Source of the DNA: Ulota crispa
Taxonomy: Eukaryota > Streptophyta > Bryopsida > Orthotrichales > Orthotrichaceae
NCBI GenBank assembly: GCA_963920765.1
Contig: OY987243.1
Location: 31,247,060 to 31,311,059, forward strand
Direction of reading: 5' to 3'
DNA length: 64,000 nucleotides
The notes below the pieces were generated by a model. The model ran no database searches and was not told the origin of the DNA. It saw only the letters and a program-made list of their open reading frames with translations. Positions 36,667 to 48,075 of this stretch are shown here, piece by piece (the first letter of the stretch is position 1; the number at the start of each line of letters is the position of its first letter). The position numbers and the translations under genes are program-made.

Positions 36667-37062
36667 GAGCATCTCCACCGGCTGCCTCCAGCTAGTCACC
36701 TGAAGTGGCAGGAGGGAGCTTCTGGAGTTTTATTCTACCACCTGTGACTCCAGCTGGGGAAATGTTGGAGCAGCCTCGCTAAAAATTGACCAGGGACGGT
36801 GGCATTCCAGGCCCCATCTTTTGCATAGCACGCTTAATTCATGGGGCATTTGGGTCCAACTCTTGAAAAGTGCATGCGTGACACCATTAAAACCTCTCTT
36901 TTGCATAGTAAACCTACATTGACTACTACACTGCTCCACTAGCACATTTGTTTTGGAGCTAGCCGGTGGGGATTGCACCTTTTGGCCAAGTAGTTTTGCT
37001 TGTGAGTCCCCTGCAAAACAGTTTTAGCAAGTCAATTGTTGGCCGGATTGGTGGAGATGCTT
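36667..37062. mobile_element. PIF/Harbinger (Tourist-like) MITE, 396 bp
   Basis: Terminal inverted repeats GAGCATCTCCACCGGC (left) and AAGCATCTCCACCAATCCGG (right, reverse complement) are flanked by TAA on each side (36,664-36,666; 37,063-37,065), the usual 3-bp target of PIF/Harbinger elements. It has no transposase. Confidence 0.7.
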
Positions 37063-37065
37063 TAA

Positions 37066-38070
37066 GTAAACCTATCACAATAAATTTCTTCAACTTCAAT
37101 TCATGCTTCAATTTAATCATAAAGTAATAATAGATGGTTTAGAATCTTGTTAAAGGGTAATGCAAGGCATTCTAGGTCATCTTACAATTTGGACTTTACA
37201 AAATATCTAAAAGCCTCCAAAGCAATAAAAGAATTTAAATTTAAATTTATGGAATCTAAAATCATTTAGAAGTTGAAATTAACTTTGACTTGATACAAGT
37301 TAATTAGCTTAAATGCTTGGCACCAAGTAGTTCTACCTCAAACGGGTGTTTACAACAACTACGTACTAATCCCACGAGGACTCACTCCCATCAACACCAA
37401 GCACTCAAATTATGAACAGAGGAATGCAAGTAAGTTAAAGATGTTCTCTGGATACAAAAACTTGGTTTTCATCCATTTATGTGTTGTGAGATCTTGTATT
37501 ATTTTTGAGCATTTTACTTAGAAATGAATTATCCAAAAAAATCATCTGTACATTTTTTTAAACTCAAAAAGCTTAAATGGGTAGCATCTAAAATAGCAAC
37601 TAATTTAGCTCAGAATTTGACCGTTACAAATAACATGAAAAATGGAATGTGAACAAATCCTTGAAAATCACCAAAATTAGATTTTGCAAACTTGAAGTCA
37701 AAACATCTCTTGCAAAAATAATTAATTTTCAATCCATTGATTTTGCAATACGAGAGTTGAATTCATGTTTTTAAGGAAACAAAGTGTAAAAGGCTTGATG
37801 AATGCAATGGTCGATTCAACGTCATGGATATGGTTTATTAATTACAATACAAACACTTGTTTGAAAGTATTATTTTTCTTAAAAAATACACTTTATACCC
37901 ACTACAAAAAGAATGAAGCCTTTTGTAGATTACACGTGAAGTATGACGTCCACATTGATTGTGACGTAACTTTGTCGAGGTGACAAAGGGTACCGTGAAG
38001 GGAACAAATGGCTCATAAATCCGTAAGAAGGATCACGGGTTCATGTCACATCCTATATCGTTTATTTTAA
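37066..38070. other. Intergenic, nothing recognised
   Basis: AT-rich sequence without a supported gene; the ORF at 37,765-37,983 has no domain. Confidence 0.4.
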
Positions 38071-38388
38071 GGGAGAATTTGATGGATAGCCTTGAAGTTT
38101 GCAATATTTGTACAGATGCTCTTGTTTTTTAAGAAATTGCACAAATATCCTGGGACCACAATTTTCAGGCGTTTGTTTTGTTGTGCATGTTACCTCCTTC
38201 TTTTGTGCACAAGTTGTTTTTTTTGGTTTCATTGCATTCCCTTCTTCAACATTGGTCATGAAAGAAATAGCTAACACATCAAATATCTGCCTAAAAATTA
38301 TGGTCCAAGGGTATTAGTGCAATTTCTGAAAAACCAAAAATATCTATACAAATATAGCAAACTTCAAGGGTAACCATCAAATTTTCCC
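38071..38388. mobile_element. Mutator-like foldback MITE, copy 2 (318 bp)
   Basis: Same family as 29,098-29,404. Ends are GGGAGAATTTGATGGATAGC and GGGAAAATTTGATGGTTACC (reverse complement), sharing the internal phrases AAGTTTGCAATATTTGTA and GGTCCAAGGGTATT. Flanks TTTATTTTAA and TTGTTTTAAT are a plausible decayed target duplication. Confidence 0.7.
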
Positions 38389-38784
38389 TTGTTTTAATTA
38401 TTACTACAATTTGAATGGTGTCGTTCACCCTCACACTAAATATGATTTAGGTTGTCGCCAACTCGCCATTGTATGCTGTTGTTCATCTACAATTTTTGGA
38501 CAAATAGGTAATATTCAAATCTCAAGTTTTTGCAACGTCATTATTCAAATTCCTTACTATTATAGATCTTTATTGTATCATTCACAGTAGAAAAAAAATC
38601 GTAAATCACATTCATTCAATATTTCAGAAAAAAAATGTTTTAACACCATTCAGCTTTGTGTACTTTGAAGTATTGTTTGAGTGAATCTTGCAAATTCACT
38701 TGATTCTACAAACATTGCAAATATAGATTATTTGTGCATGGTGTATTTATTGAAATAAATAGTGATCATATTGTTTTTTCAAAA

Positions 38785-39198
38785 GGAAATTACAAATAGA
38801 GGCATGAAAATGTAAAATGTTATAGATAGGGGTGCAGTTTCAAAATAATTACAAAAAAGGACACAATTTCAAAAAAAAATTGTAAATTTTTGAAATATTT
38901 TTGGTTTAGACATTGGTTGATTTAGACACATCAAATTAAATGTTTGCTAATTTCTAAAAAACTCAAAAATCTCTCTCCAAATCAAGCCTAAATATTAAAA
39001 AATTAGTAAAGGGGATGGTGATTTTTGGAAACTTTTAAATTTTTTGAAAGTTAACTAACATTTAACATGATGTATCTGAATCAACCAATGTCCAAACTAT
39101 TTATTTTTTTGAAATTGTGCCCCTATTTGTAATCATTTTGAAACTACGAACCTATCTGTAATATTTTATGTTTTCATGCCCCTATTAGTAATTTCCCC
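38785..39198. mobile_element. Foldback MITE with ~100-bp arms, 414 bp
   Basis: Arms begin GGAAATTACAAATAGAGGCA on the left and GGAAATTACTAATAGGGGCA on the right (reverse complement). They remain alignable for about 100 bp through ATGAAAA, TAGATAGG/CAGATAGG and CACAATTTCAAAAA. No coding sequence is present. The design resembles the Mutator-like family nearby, but the sequence differs. Confidence 0.7.
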
Positions 39199-39999
39199 TT
39201 CTCTACCAAGTCACAAACTAATAGCCACGTCTTTCAATAGAATAAATTCAATTTACCACGTTGGCCAAGATGTTAGTTGATAAATCTTCGTGATACGTGA
39301 ATTTGTCCTTGAATCACAAATGCCGAATTTGATGATTTTTCTTTTCCCAACTAGTTGCACTTTTGCATTGGTCAATTCTATGTCTGTTTGCTGTAGACTT
39401 TGCCCAATTCCAACCTCGCACGGAAATTCTTGTACGAAGGTAATGAATTATAGAAGTGTTTGTCATTCAAAATAAGAATGTGGAAAAAGCAGGGATGGAA
39501 AATCTTTATCATTCTCTTTGTTCAAAAGGGGTCACCATCTCCTTTCAGACGTGCAAGATTGCAAGATTTGATGGGTGACGGAGAATGGAGAGCATGAGAA
39601 TTTCCCACGGCTTGCACTTGCTTTTTTCAAAAAGTAGCTTTTTGGGACCCACACCTCCCATCGGCTTGCATGCTACAAAAGGATCCTACACTGGGCAGGA
39701 ATAGGGCACGCATGTTGCGACGGTTCCCAAGCCTCCCGTCACCAACCAAATGCTCCATCTGGTGAGGCTATAGCCTACACCTCAATAGCCAAGGCCTTGA
39801 CGTCCTCTCCCCTTTTTTTGTCCTTTTTTTTCTCTTTCTTCTTATTGAGTACAATAGGAGTTGAAGGAATCCCAAATCTTGCCTCTCATTTGTTTAGTAT
39901 CTGAAATCAGTCACTCTGCTAAATTTTGTTGTTTTGTACAATAAAATGTCAAGATTCACCACCATTTCAAGGTCAAGAATTGGATTCACCAAAAGAAAA
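39199..39999. other. Intergenic, nothing recognised
   Basis: AT-rich to mixed sequence. No gene, RNA or repeat could be supported. Confidence 0.4.
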
Positions 40000-40690
40000 G
40001 GAAAATTTTATGAATACCCTGAAGTTTGCCATATTTGAATAGATACCCATGGTTTTTCAGAAAATGCACGAATACCCTTAGATCATCATTTTTCAAGCAT
40101 TTGTTTTGTTATGCATGCTACTTTGTTCATGACCAGTGTTAACCCTTGAATGTCGACAAGGACAAAAATCGTCCTCTGGCCTTTGCACTTTATACTGTAG
40201 AGAAATGCAGTTTTTTACCTAATTTTTTTGGTAGAAGTGACCGTAGATACATGGTGCACCATGAAAAGCAAAAAATAATCTTAGCTAAGGCACTCATATT
40301 TTTAGATAACCCAAATTGTGAGAAGATTCACAGCCACGGTGTTAGGTCCCATGCTGCCCTTTTTGCAATTTTCATGAGGACACCAATCACATCATGCACT
40401 ATTGACTTTTGCAACTTTAAGAAACAATATTCTAGTGGTGGGCACCCGCCACAACACTGTACATACCACTGTAGAGGGCAGGCACGGCCACCCAGTCAAC
40501 GTTCAAGAGTTAAAGCAAGGAGTGCAATAGAATGGAAAAGAAGCAACGTGCACACAAGGGAGAAAGAAGTGGCATGCACAATAGAACTAATGTCTAAAAT
40601 TTATGGTCTAAGGCTATATGTGCAATTTCTAAAAAACTAGAGGTATCTATACAAATTTTACAAACGTTAGGAGTGTCCATAAAATTTTCC
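40000..40690. mobile_element. Mutator-like foldback MITE, copy 3, split by a TTAA element
   Basis: The left arm (from GGAAAATTTTATGAATACCC) and right arm (reverse complement GGAAAATTTTATGGACACTC) match copies 1 and 2. They are separated by the insertion at 40,143-40,509. Removing it leaves about 320 bp, the same size as the other copies. Confidence 0.75.
40143..40509. mobile_element. piggyBac-like TTAA-flanked MITE (367 bp), nested
   Basis: TTAA lies at 40,139-40,142 and 40,510-40,513. Termini are CCCTTGAATGTCGAC (left) and CTCTTGAACGTTGAC (right, reverse complement), 12 of 15 identical. The insertion splits copy 3 of the Mutator-like family, so the borders are confirmed by comparison with uninterrupted copies. 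It is non-coding. Confidence 0.75.
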
Positions 40691-41384
40691 CAAAAAAGGG
40701 CCAATTTGTGGCTTTGGATCCATAGCCAATTTGGTTAAAATACTATTTTTTTATTTTTTAGTTGAATGGTCAAAACTCCTCAATGACATTAAAACACTAA
40801 TGATTTTCACTTGGTCTCCTTTTCATTCTTTCTTTGTTGAAATTTTCAAGGTTATAGTTATAAGGTCAAGTTTTCGACACCAAAACTTTTCATTTTTTGT
40901 GGCCATATGTGTTGAATTTCTGAGGCCATTGGCTCAAGTCTTGATGGCCTTAATTCCTATTGAAAAACAACCTTACAAGTGGAGTATATTTTGGACCTTA
41001 GAAAAGGTCTCAATTCTTGCCTCTCAAAAAGCTTAGTTTTTGAAATTAGTCCCAAGTCCTTGGTACTAAGAGTCAAGACCAAGGGTTCGGAAATATATTT
41101 TAACACTTAAAAAATACAAAAAAACCTCATACCACCCAATTTAGAAAATATGGTCCATCAAGAATGAAAGAGTTATTCATTATCCAAAGGTTATTGAAAA
41201 AGTTCCTTTGAAATCTAGTTTCTTTGTTTAATGTGTAATTTGTTCATTTAATAAATAATATTAGCACACTAGAATAGAATCAAAACCCCAAAAAATCTAT
41301 TTGGTTACTTTTTCTCATTCTCGTCCTTTAGTAAAATTTAAGGCTTGAAGTTACTATCTCAACTTTTTAGCACCATAGTCTTAA

Positions 41385-42257
41385 CCCCTAAAGTTCTTTT
41401 GTATTTTCATGGTCAAATGGCTCAATATTGACCTCTCTCAATAATATGATTGGTTAATCAAGAAATTGGATTTTTTTCAATAATTTAACCGTAAGATCTA
41501 TTTTGTCACTTGCTTATGTACATCCTCTAAAAAAATTCAAACTTTGTAAGTGCATATTTCATTAGATTATAACATTCAAAATAGGGGTAAATTTTTTTTC
41601 AAGCTTCTCTTAGGTGTCAAATTGTTTTTTGGTCATTCAAAATGATACCTTCACTTTATGAATTTCTTCTACTATTTAACTTTATTGTAGAGCATGAAGT
41701 TAGTTATATGCCTCACAAATTTCATGATCACCCAATGCTTAAAATATAATGGAAAAAAATCAGAAGCGGAAATTGCTTTGTTCAAGTTGTCATTACATTA
41801 AGAAAACTTCACCAAAGAGATTCTTATAGAAATATATCTCAATTACAAAATCCATACAGTATAAACCTAGAATGTCATGTAGAGTTCTTGCCAAAGTATT
41901 TTTTTTTTAAAATAAAATGTACAATAGAAGTTATTACATAGTCAAGGGGAGTTGACTGCAAATTTTGCCCATTGACCAAGCCATTGTAAAGGGCTTTTGA
42001 ACACTATTTGGCAACATCCTTTCTCAATTCCTTTGTTTCTGATTTTTTTAAGGATGCTTGTATTAACATCTAAATCCCATTTGGTACCATATCTCACTCA
42101 AAAATGATTCAATTCCACTTTTTTCAGGGAGGTATACAAGCTTTTCAATACAAGTACATACACCTATATTTTCACAATCTTATCTTTTGTATTTACATGG
42201 GAAATGTTTGCCTAAATATTCCAAAAGCCCAAAATGGGCTCTTTGGTCCTTTAGGGG
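41385..42257. mobile_element. Candidate piggyBac-like TTAA element (873 bp)
   Basis: TTAA at 41,381-41,384 and 42,258-42,261, with ends CCCCTAAAGTTCTTT and CCCCTAAAGGACCAAAG (right reversed). The first nine bases are identical and the right end matches the AAAGGAC terminus of the 30.1-kb element. The pairing of these two ends is less certain than for the other elements. Confidence 0.45.
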
Positions 42258-42261
42258 TTAA

Positions 42262-43121
42262 ATATAAGAAAAAATATTTTGTTATGCTCTTAGTTTAAGA
42301 AGTGCTTAAAGCCATAGTTGAAACCATCCAAATTAAGATTTTGGTTCAAACAACCTCAATTTTAACCCTTGAATGTTCTGAACGCCCTTTGTAGCCGTAT
42401 TGGAATACATGTACACTTGTATGTGTGTGCTGGAAAAAGGAAATGTGGCCGTCTTCACGCGAGAGTCATTTTTGAAAGAGCAGGAGTTCGGTGCTTTGGA
42501 TTTGCCGCGAGAGGGAGGCTCCGTGGGAGTCGTGGACTTAGGATTCTTCACAAGGAAGCAGAAATCTGTGCAAGCAAAGTTGGAAGTTGTTATTTGATTA
42601 TGGCAGAGCTGCTTTGTGCAAGCTCAGAGATTCTAAAACGACTTCATAATTTCCGCTTCCTTTGTCTTTCACTCACAACGCAGGGCAAAGTAATTGCAGG
42701 CATTAGTGGAGAGGCCTTGGATTGGCGTTGCAACAGCACCCTTTATCATTGGGAGTTGTGCTACAATTTTTTGTTTGGTGTTGTTGCTTTCAGAAGAATT
42801 GAGGTTCAGTAACATTATTATAGAATATAGACGCTTCTCCTGACATTATCACTACAAAAGGAGGCCACAGTGCACTTCAAGTGGGCTACTTCTCGAGAAG
42901 TGCACTTTAAGCATGCAATTTGTGTTGTAAAGTTGATGAATCTGGAGTGAATGTGTAGTCTTCCTCTCTATCCACATACCTATTAGAAATCTAATATTCC
43001 CAAGTTTATTTGACAACGTTACTTATTTTGGAGGTACGTGCACCACATCTTGAAGTGGACAACGTGATGCGAAGAGAGCAATCCTGAGGGGTTCAGCATG
43101 AAGATCAACAAGATTATGTGG
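42262..43121. other. Unassigned region with an orphan CACTACAA motif and hairpin
   Basis: Contains a TTAACCCTTGAATG sequence at 42,362 that matches a piggyBac-like end without a partner. A moderately GC-rich ORF pair on opposite strands (about 42,369-42,812) has no recognised domain. CACTACAAAAGG at 42,851 is followed by a hairpin (AGTGCACTTC at 42,869-42,878, GAAGTGCACT at 42,898-42,907). Confidence 0.4.
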
Positions 43122-45300
43122 TGTCGAATTGAGAAGAGTGCGCCTTAAAAACACGTATGGTGTCTTGCTGCGCTTGTGCGTCGTTGACTAAGAATTGTTG
43201 TCGGTCTTGATCTTTATTCTTCAAATCTTCAATCTTTAATTTTTCGTTGGCATATCTTGTAGCTGGCTCTAGGAGTATAAGGGTCAAGGTAGGGATAAGA
43301 GCCCACTGAATACAGGACGAATAGATCGGGATAGCAGACACAAGTTGCCGTCCATACGACGGGATCCTAAAATCAAATTCACAATCTGCTGGCTAAAATT
43401 CTAGATCGTAAAAACAGAGCAAGTCTCGACCATGTGGGTGATCAATTCCACTTTGTCAACACAATAATAAATTGGATTAAGTTTAATTTCACCAAAACTG
43501 CCCGCAATAAAGTTTACAAAGCAAAATGAAAATGAATTGACAAACGAACTTCCAAAACTGGCTAAGAATAACAAGTTACATCTCACATATACATAAAAAG
43601 TAAACCCAAAATATTCCTCTTGAAGTCTTCATATCTTCAGATTTTTAAGTTTTTATGTCTTCAAGTCTTTATATCTTCAGGTCTTTATGTCTTCAGGTCT
43701 TTATGTCTTCAAATTTTCATGTTTTAATAAAAATAACAAGGAAAATCACAAATAACAAGTTCTAGAAAAGGTTGCGACCTTCTATTTAGTACCACGGATG
43801 GCTCAAAGATCCAAATGCTAAGTGTAATAGCAATTAAAAAAGCTCTTCTAATCTTTTAACATTTTTCTAAATCTCAACTCAATTTAAGCTTTTGTCCAAA
43901 AATTATGCGGGTTCAAAGTAGAAGCTCTTTGTCCTCCTTGTCACCTAAACATTGCTTTCATAAATCTCTATAAATTTTATTCTACACATCACTCATAGAA
44001 ATGTGATATTAGTTTGAAAAATAATATTACTGGCTACAACTCATAAAATTTTTACTTCAAAATAAAACTTTGTCCAAAAATTTTAGTCAATCAAAGTGTG
44101 GGTCTCAATTTTTTAGAGAGCACCTAAACCCCCAGTTTCTACATACTATAACTTCTTTAGTAACACTCCAAATGGAAAGATTGAAGACAATTCAGAAAGC
44201 TATAACTACAAGCTATCATTTTTGAAAATTTGAAAAAAAAATTTCATATTCTTCAAAAATTGTAGTTCTTCAAAGTTTAGGTCTTTTCCCAACAAAAAGG
44301 TAGTCACCTTCAATCCTTCACACCTCCATAACTTTCTCCTTTAAGTTCCAAATCTCAAGTTTAAAGACTTTTTAAAAAGCTAAAATTAAGATGAACATTT
44401 TCTTTGAAAATTGTTGTTAAATGATATACAAATTATAAACTATGGCTTGTTGAAGTTTCAGCCTTTTTTTATAATTTGAATTTTTAACTCTAGAATTCAA
44501 ACACTCATAACTTTTGCATCACATTTTCAAATCAAACTTGCAAACTCATTTTAGAAAAGTAATCACACAAGGAAGAAATTTTCTAGATTTCAATTCAAAA
44601 TCATATATATACAAAAAATTCTCACACCTTAAAATTTTGAGATTTCTTTCATCTTTCAACCAATACTCATACATTAACTTTTAACATACCAAGGAATCTC
44701 TCTTCCTTAATTTTGACTCTATTTAAGGTAGATAGAGTAGAACACATCAGCTCATGCCTCTCTTCATCTTAACTCATCATAGATGCTAAACCCTTTTTCC
44801 TTTCACATTTTTTTCATTCATTTTTAAATCTTTAATATTTTTATTCAAACAAAGGCAACATCTAGATAAACATATAAAAGAAATAATTATAGAATAAACA
44901 CTACTATAAAATGGCCACGTGCCATTGCGAGCATATAATAACGTCAAACGCTTGTCTTCAGTCGCCAAGTTATGAATTTGATTGGTTGGAGAAGTGGTTG
45001 TTTTTGGTCGCCCACCGGTCCGGGTTTGAACTCCATTAGACTTATTGAGCGGTAATAGCGGCCCATGTCTTAACAGCTAGTGAAGTAGAAAATTGGCCTA
45101 GCCAATTCAATACCTACCCCTTTAAGTTATGCATGTGACAAAACGACGCAGCGCACTGGAATTTATGGCTGCTGCGTTGTCACCAAACCGTAATTATCAC
45201 CACGACCACTCTTTATGCTTCGACTGTTGATTTATTGAAATCAACATAAATATAAAGAAATAATGAGTATTTACATGATAGACGGATTTCCATCAAGACA
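43122..45300 (-). repeat. LTR copy 1 (~2.18 kb), decayed, probably solo
   Basis: Direct copy of 61,742-63,910 along its full length, bounded by TGTC and GACA on the plus strand, so it reads TGTCTTGATGG...GACA on the minus strand. Internal landmarks shared by both include a (TCTTCA)-rich tract (43,620-43,740), a tRNA B-box-like sequence near 45,023 and a perfect hairpin TGTTGATTT-ATTG-AAATCAACA near 45,227. Compared with the right copy it carries many C-to-T and G-to-A changes. No flanking duplication was found and no internal retroelement domains adjoin it, so a solo LTR is likely but not proven. Confidence 0.7.
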
Positions 45301-46474
45301 CCAAGAAAATCTTTTTTCCGGCCTTGACCTTCTTCACAATTGCAAGACTACGGGCGCATGCGAGGAAAGCGGCACTATTGAGGCAACCTCCAAATGTCAA
45401 AGCAATGGTTATAATACTGACGAGGGGTTTGAAATTGCACCCTCGGTCAATTTGATGGACCCGGAGGTCAGGTCCTTCATGTGGGAGAATTCTTTGTCTT
45501 AGGTAGAGTTGGTGCCCATGGTGCAGCAAAATTCACCGGAGCTGGTGTTGATGCTGAAAGAGCTCAATTCACCGGAGCATTACTTTGTTGCAATTATGAG
45601 AGAAGATCCTCCCTTCTGGAGTTAAAAAAGTCCAATGTCGCCACTGCAAATTTCAGCATTAACTTAGGAGCGGACGTCCTTGGTGAATGAGAGAGCATCA
45701 GAGATGTTTGTCCTCTGCTTAAGGTCGATGCTGCAGACGTCTCTAATGTCACAAGACCTCTCTAACGCTCTTGTAAATCACCAATAATTGAAATAGGATG
45801 TGCAATGTCAGGTGAGCAAGGTCCGTCAAGGCAAGAGCGGTGTGAGAAGATGCTTGATGGATCAAGGCCTCACACAAACTAAAAGAAGAGGAACTGGTTT
45901 TCGAGGCAGGAGCAATTGACGAGAAGAAGGTTTAGATCGCATTGTGCAAGCTCCTTGTACAAACAAAAATGGTGCATTGATGGCACCGATGGGATGGAAG
46001 CCATCTCAAATTTGTGGAAGGCAGAGGAGCCCCGTCATGTTGAGGCCCCGAAGGCGAGACATGTGCTACCTCCAAGATTCGATTGATGAGATCCCACGTT
46101 GCAAATATATCCCTGCTCTTGGTGCTGTAGATTCTTGCTAGATATTTCTAAGCTCCTCACTGTATACAGAAGAGTTTTTTGTTCAAAATATTGGCTGCAC
46201 AGATACCAAGCACACTCTGCTTTCACAAAATGACAATTGCATGGGAGACGAGGCAGGATCCTTAAAGTATCATTTTCTAGAGGTATTAGATGATGATCGT
46301 GATTGGGAAGGAGAATTTGATGATTTTCCATCCATGGAACTAGCCTATGGCTGCTCCTTCGAGTCTGAAGGCTCACTTATCAATGATGACCCACTGAAGG
46401 AATTAGGCTTATATGACTACAATGAAGATGTGTACACTTGGCTATTTGAGCAAATATTCCATGACAACCAATGA
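45263..46474 (+). pseudogene. Degenerate ORF of unknown function, one frame with several stops
   Basis: A single reading frame can be followed from 45,263 to 46,474 (and on to about 46,795) through roughly eight stops. It includes VELVPMVQQNSPELVLMLKE, NSPEHYFVAIMREDPPFWS and an acidic C-terminal stretch with DPLKELGLYDYNEDVYTWLF. That the peptides stay protein-like on both sides of the stops suggests an old coding sequence. I do not recognise the family, and the first codons overlap the LTR, so the true start is unknown. Confidence 0.3.
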
Positions 46475-47190
46475 CAAGACCAACACACTACGCTTTTGCA
46501 ATACACGGCAAACTTCTCTAGTCCTGAACCTGGATCAACATCTGCTGCTGGCAACAGAGTAGTCAAATACTTTATGCAGTTTTGGCTGGCTGACAATGCC
46601 CTACATCCTCCAACGTATCGTCAACAAGACAAACAAGTAATTCTCTTTCCTTTCTTTTTCTTTTGCCCATGTGTTTGTAGTAGCAGGTTCCATGCTTTTG
46701 TTTTCATGTTCAACTATCACTTGATGGTGTTGGTGTCAAGGTTTATGTGGTTTAGTGCAGTTGCTAATTGGGTAGAATGCATTGAAATTTGTTAATTGAT
46801 GTTAGACGTGTTGGCGCTTCCGGTCACCGTTGCATAATTTGCGGCTCTTCTGCAACAATTTCATATTCCCAATGACCTTCCAACAACTGTGTCGTTCTAA
46901 TAAATTCTTTAGTAAGTTTGATCTCCTTGATGATGACGCTATTTACATTATATAATGACATAGACACCCTTCACTATTCACATTGGAGCGGCTATATTAC
47001 TTTGGAACCCACATGAAGTAAGTTAGAGGGGACGAGCATCGCTGCTGCACATATAAGAGAGAAGTTGTTATATGAACTGCGTGTGACGGCATGATAATGG
47101 CGTTAAAGCAAGTAGTTACATACCAACCCAAATTATGCTCTGGGAAACTGAAAAGAGTTTGACAATTTCCACCATAGCTCACTGGCTAGC

Positions 47191-48075
47191 TATTGTACAA
47201 TACCTTTCAATATATTTACGTTCAAGCTCATTTTGCCGTTCAAAAAACTTTACATAAACTAGAGTATCATTGTGTTTTCTTGCCTTGTATCAAGGTTTTG
47301 TGTTTTTTATGCAATGTCAATCAAGCATACCAAATTTTAGTTCCAAAAAATCAAAACCCTATTTTTGGTAAATTTTTTTGTATTAAAATTCATAGTTTAT
47401 ATGAAAATTGATTGAAGAAAATTGATGATGAATTTTTGAGATTTGATTTCATGGATATGTAGAAAACATGCATATGCACATCTTCCATGCTAAAGAAAAC
47501 CCCCTTAAGTAACAAAAATTTGGTCTACAAATGATTCACTAAAACTTATGATAGGCCCAAATTTTATAAAACACATATTTCTAAATTTTAACTAGTCTTT
47601 CATGAAGTAAAAGATACATCATGTGTAGAGATACAAACCTAGTTACAACATTTGAGTCAAACAACAAAATTTGGTTTTCATAAAATAATATGTATTTTAC
47701 AAAATTTGGGCCTATCACAAGTTTTAGTGAATCTTTTGTAGACCAAATTTTTGTTACTTAAGGGGGTTTTCTTTAGCATGGAAGATGTGCATATGCATGT
47801 TTTCTACATATCCATGAAATCAAATCTCAAAAATTCATCATCAATTTTCTTCAATCAATTTTCATATAAACTATGAATTTTAATACAAAAAAATTTACCA
47901 AAAATAGGGTTTTGATTTTTTGGAACTAAAATTTGGTATGCTTGATTGACATTGCATAAAAAACACAAAACCTTGATACAAGGCAAGAAAACACAATGAT
48001 ACTCTAGTTTATGCAAAGTTTTTTGAATGGCAAAATGAGGTCGATTGTAAACATACTGAGGGGTATTGTACAATA
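47191..48075. repeat. Long inverted repeat: two 389-bp arms, 107-bp spacer
   Basis: 47,191-47,579 and 47,687-48,075 are reverse complements with only scattered mismatches; both arms even encode the same 66-residue open frame. Each arm ends in the 12-bp palindrome TATTGTACAATA. Outside, TGGCTAG (47,183) and CTAGCCA (48,212) are also inverted. No coding function is evident. It is a foldback element or a long-hairpin locus. Confidence 0.85.

Noticed and set aside
42369..42812. 147-codon plus-strand ORF as a gene
   Set aside because: No domain, a competing antisense frame, and no splice or promoter context. Left as unassigned.
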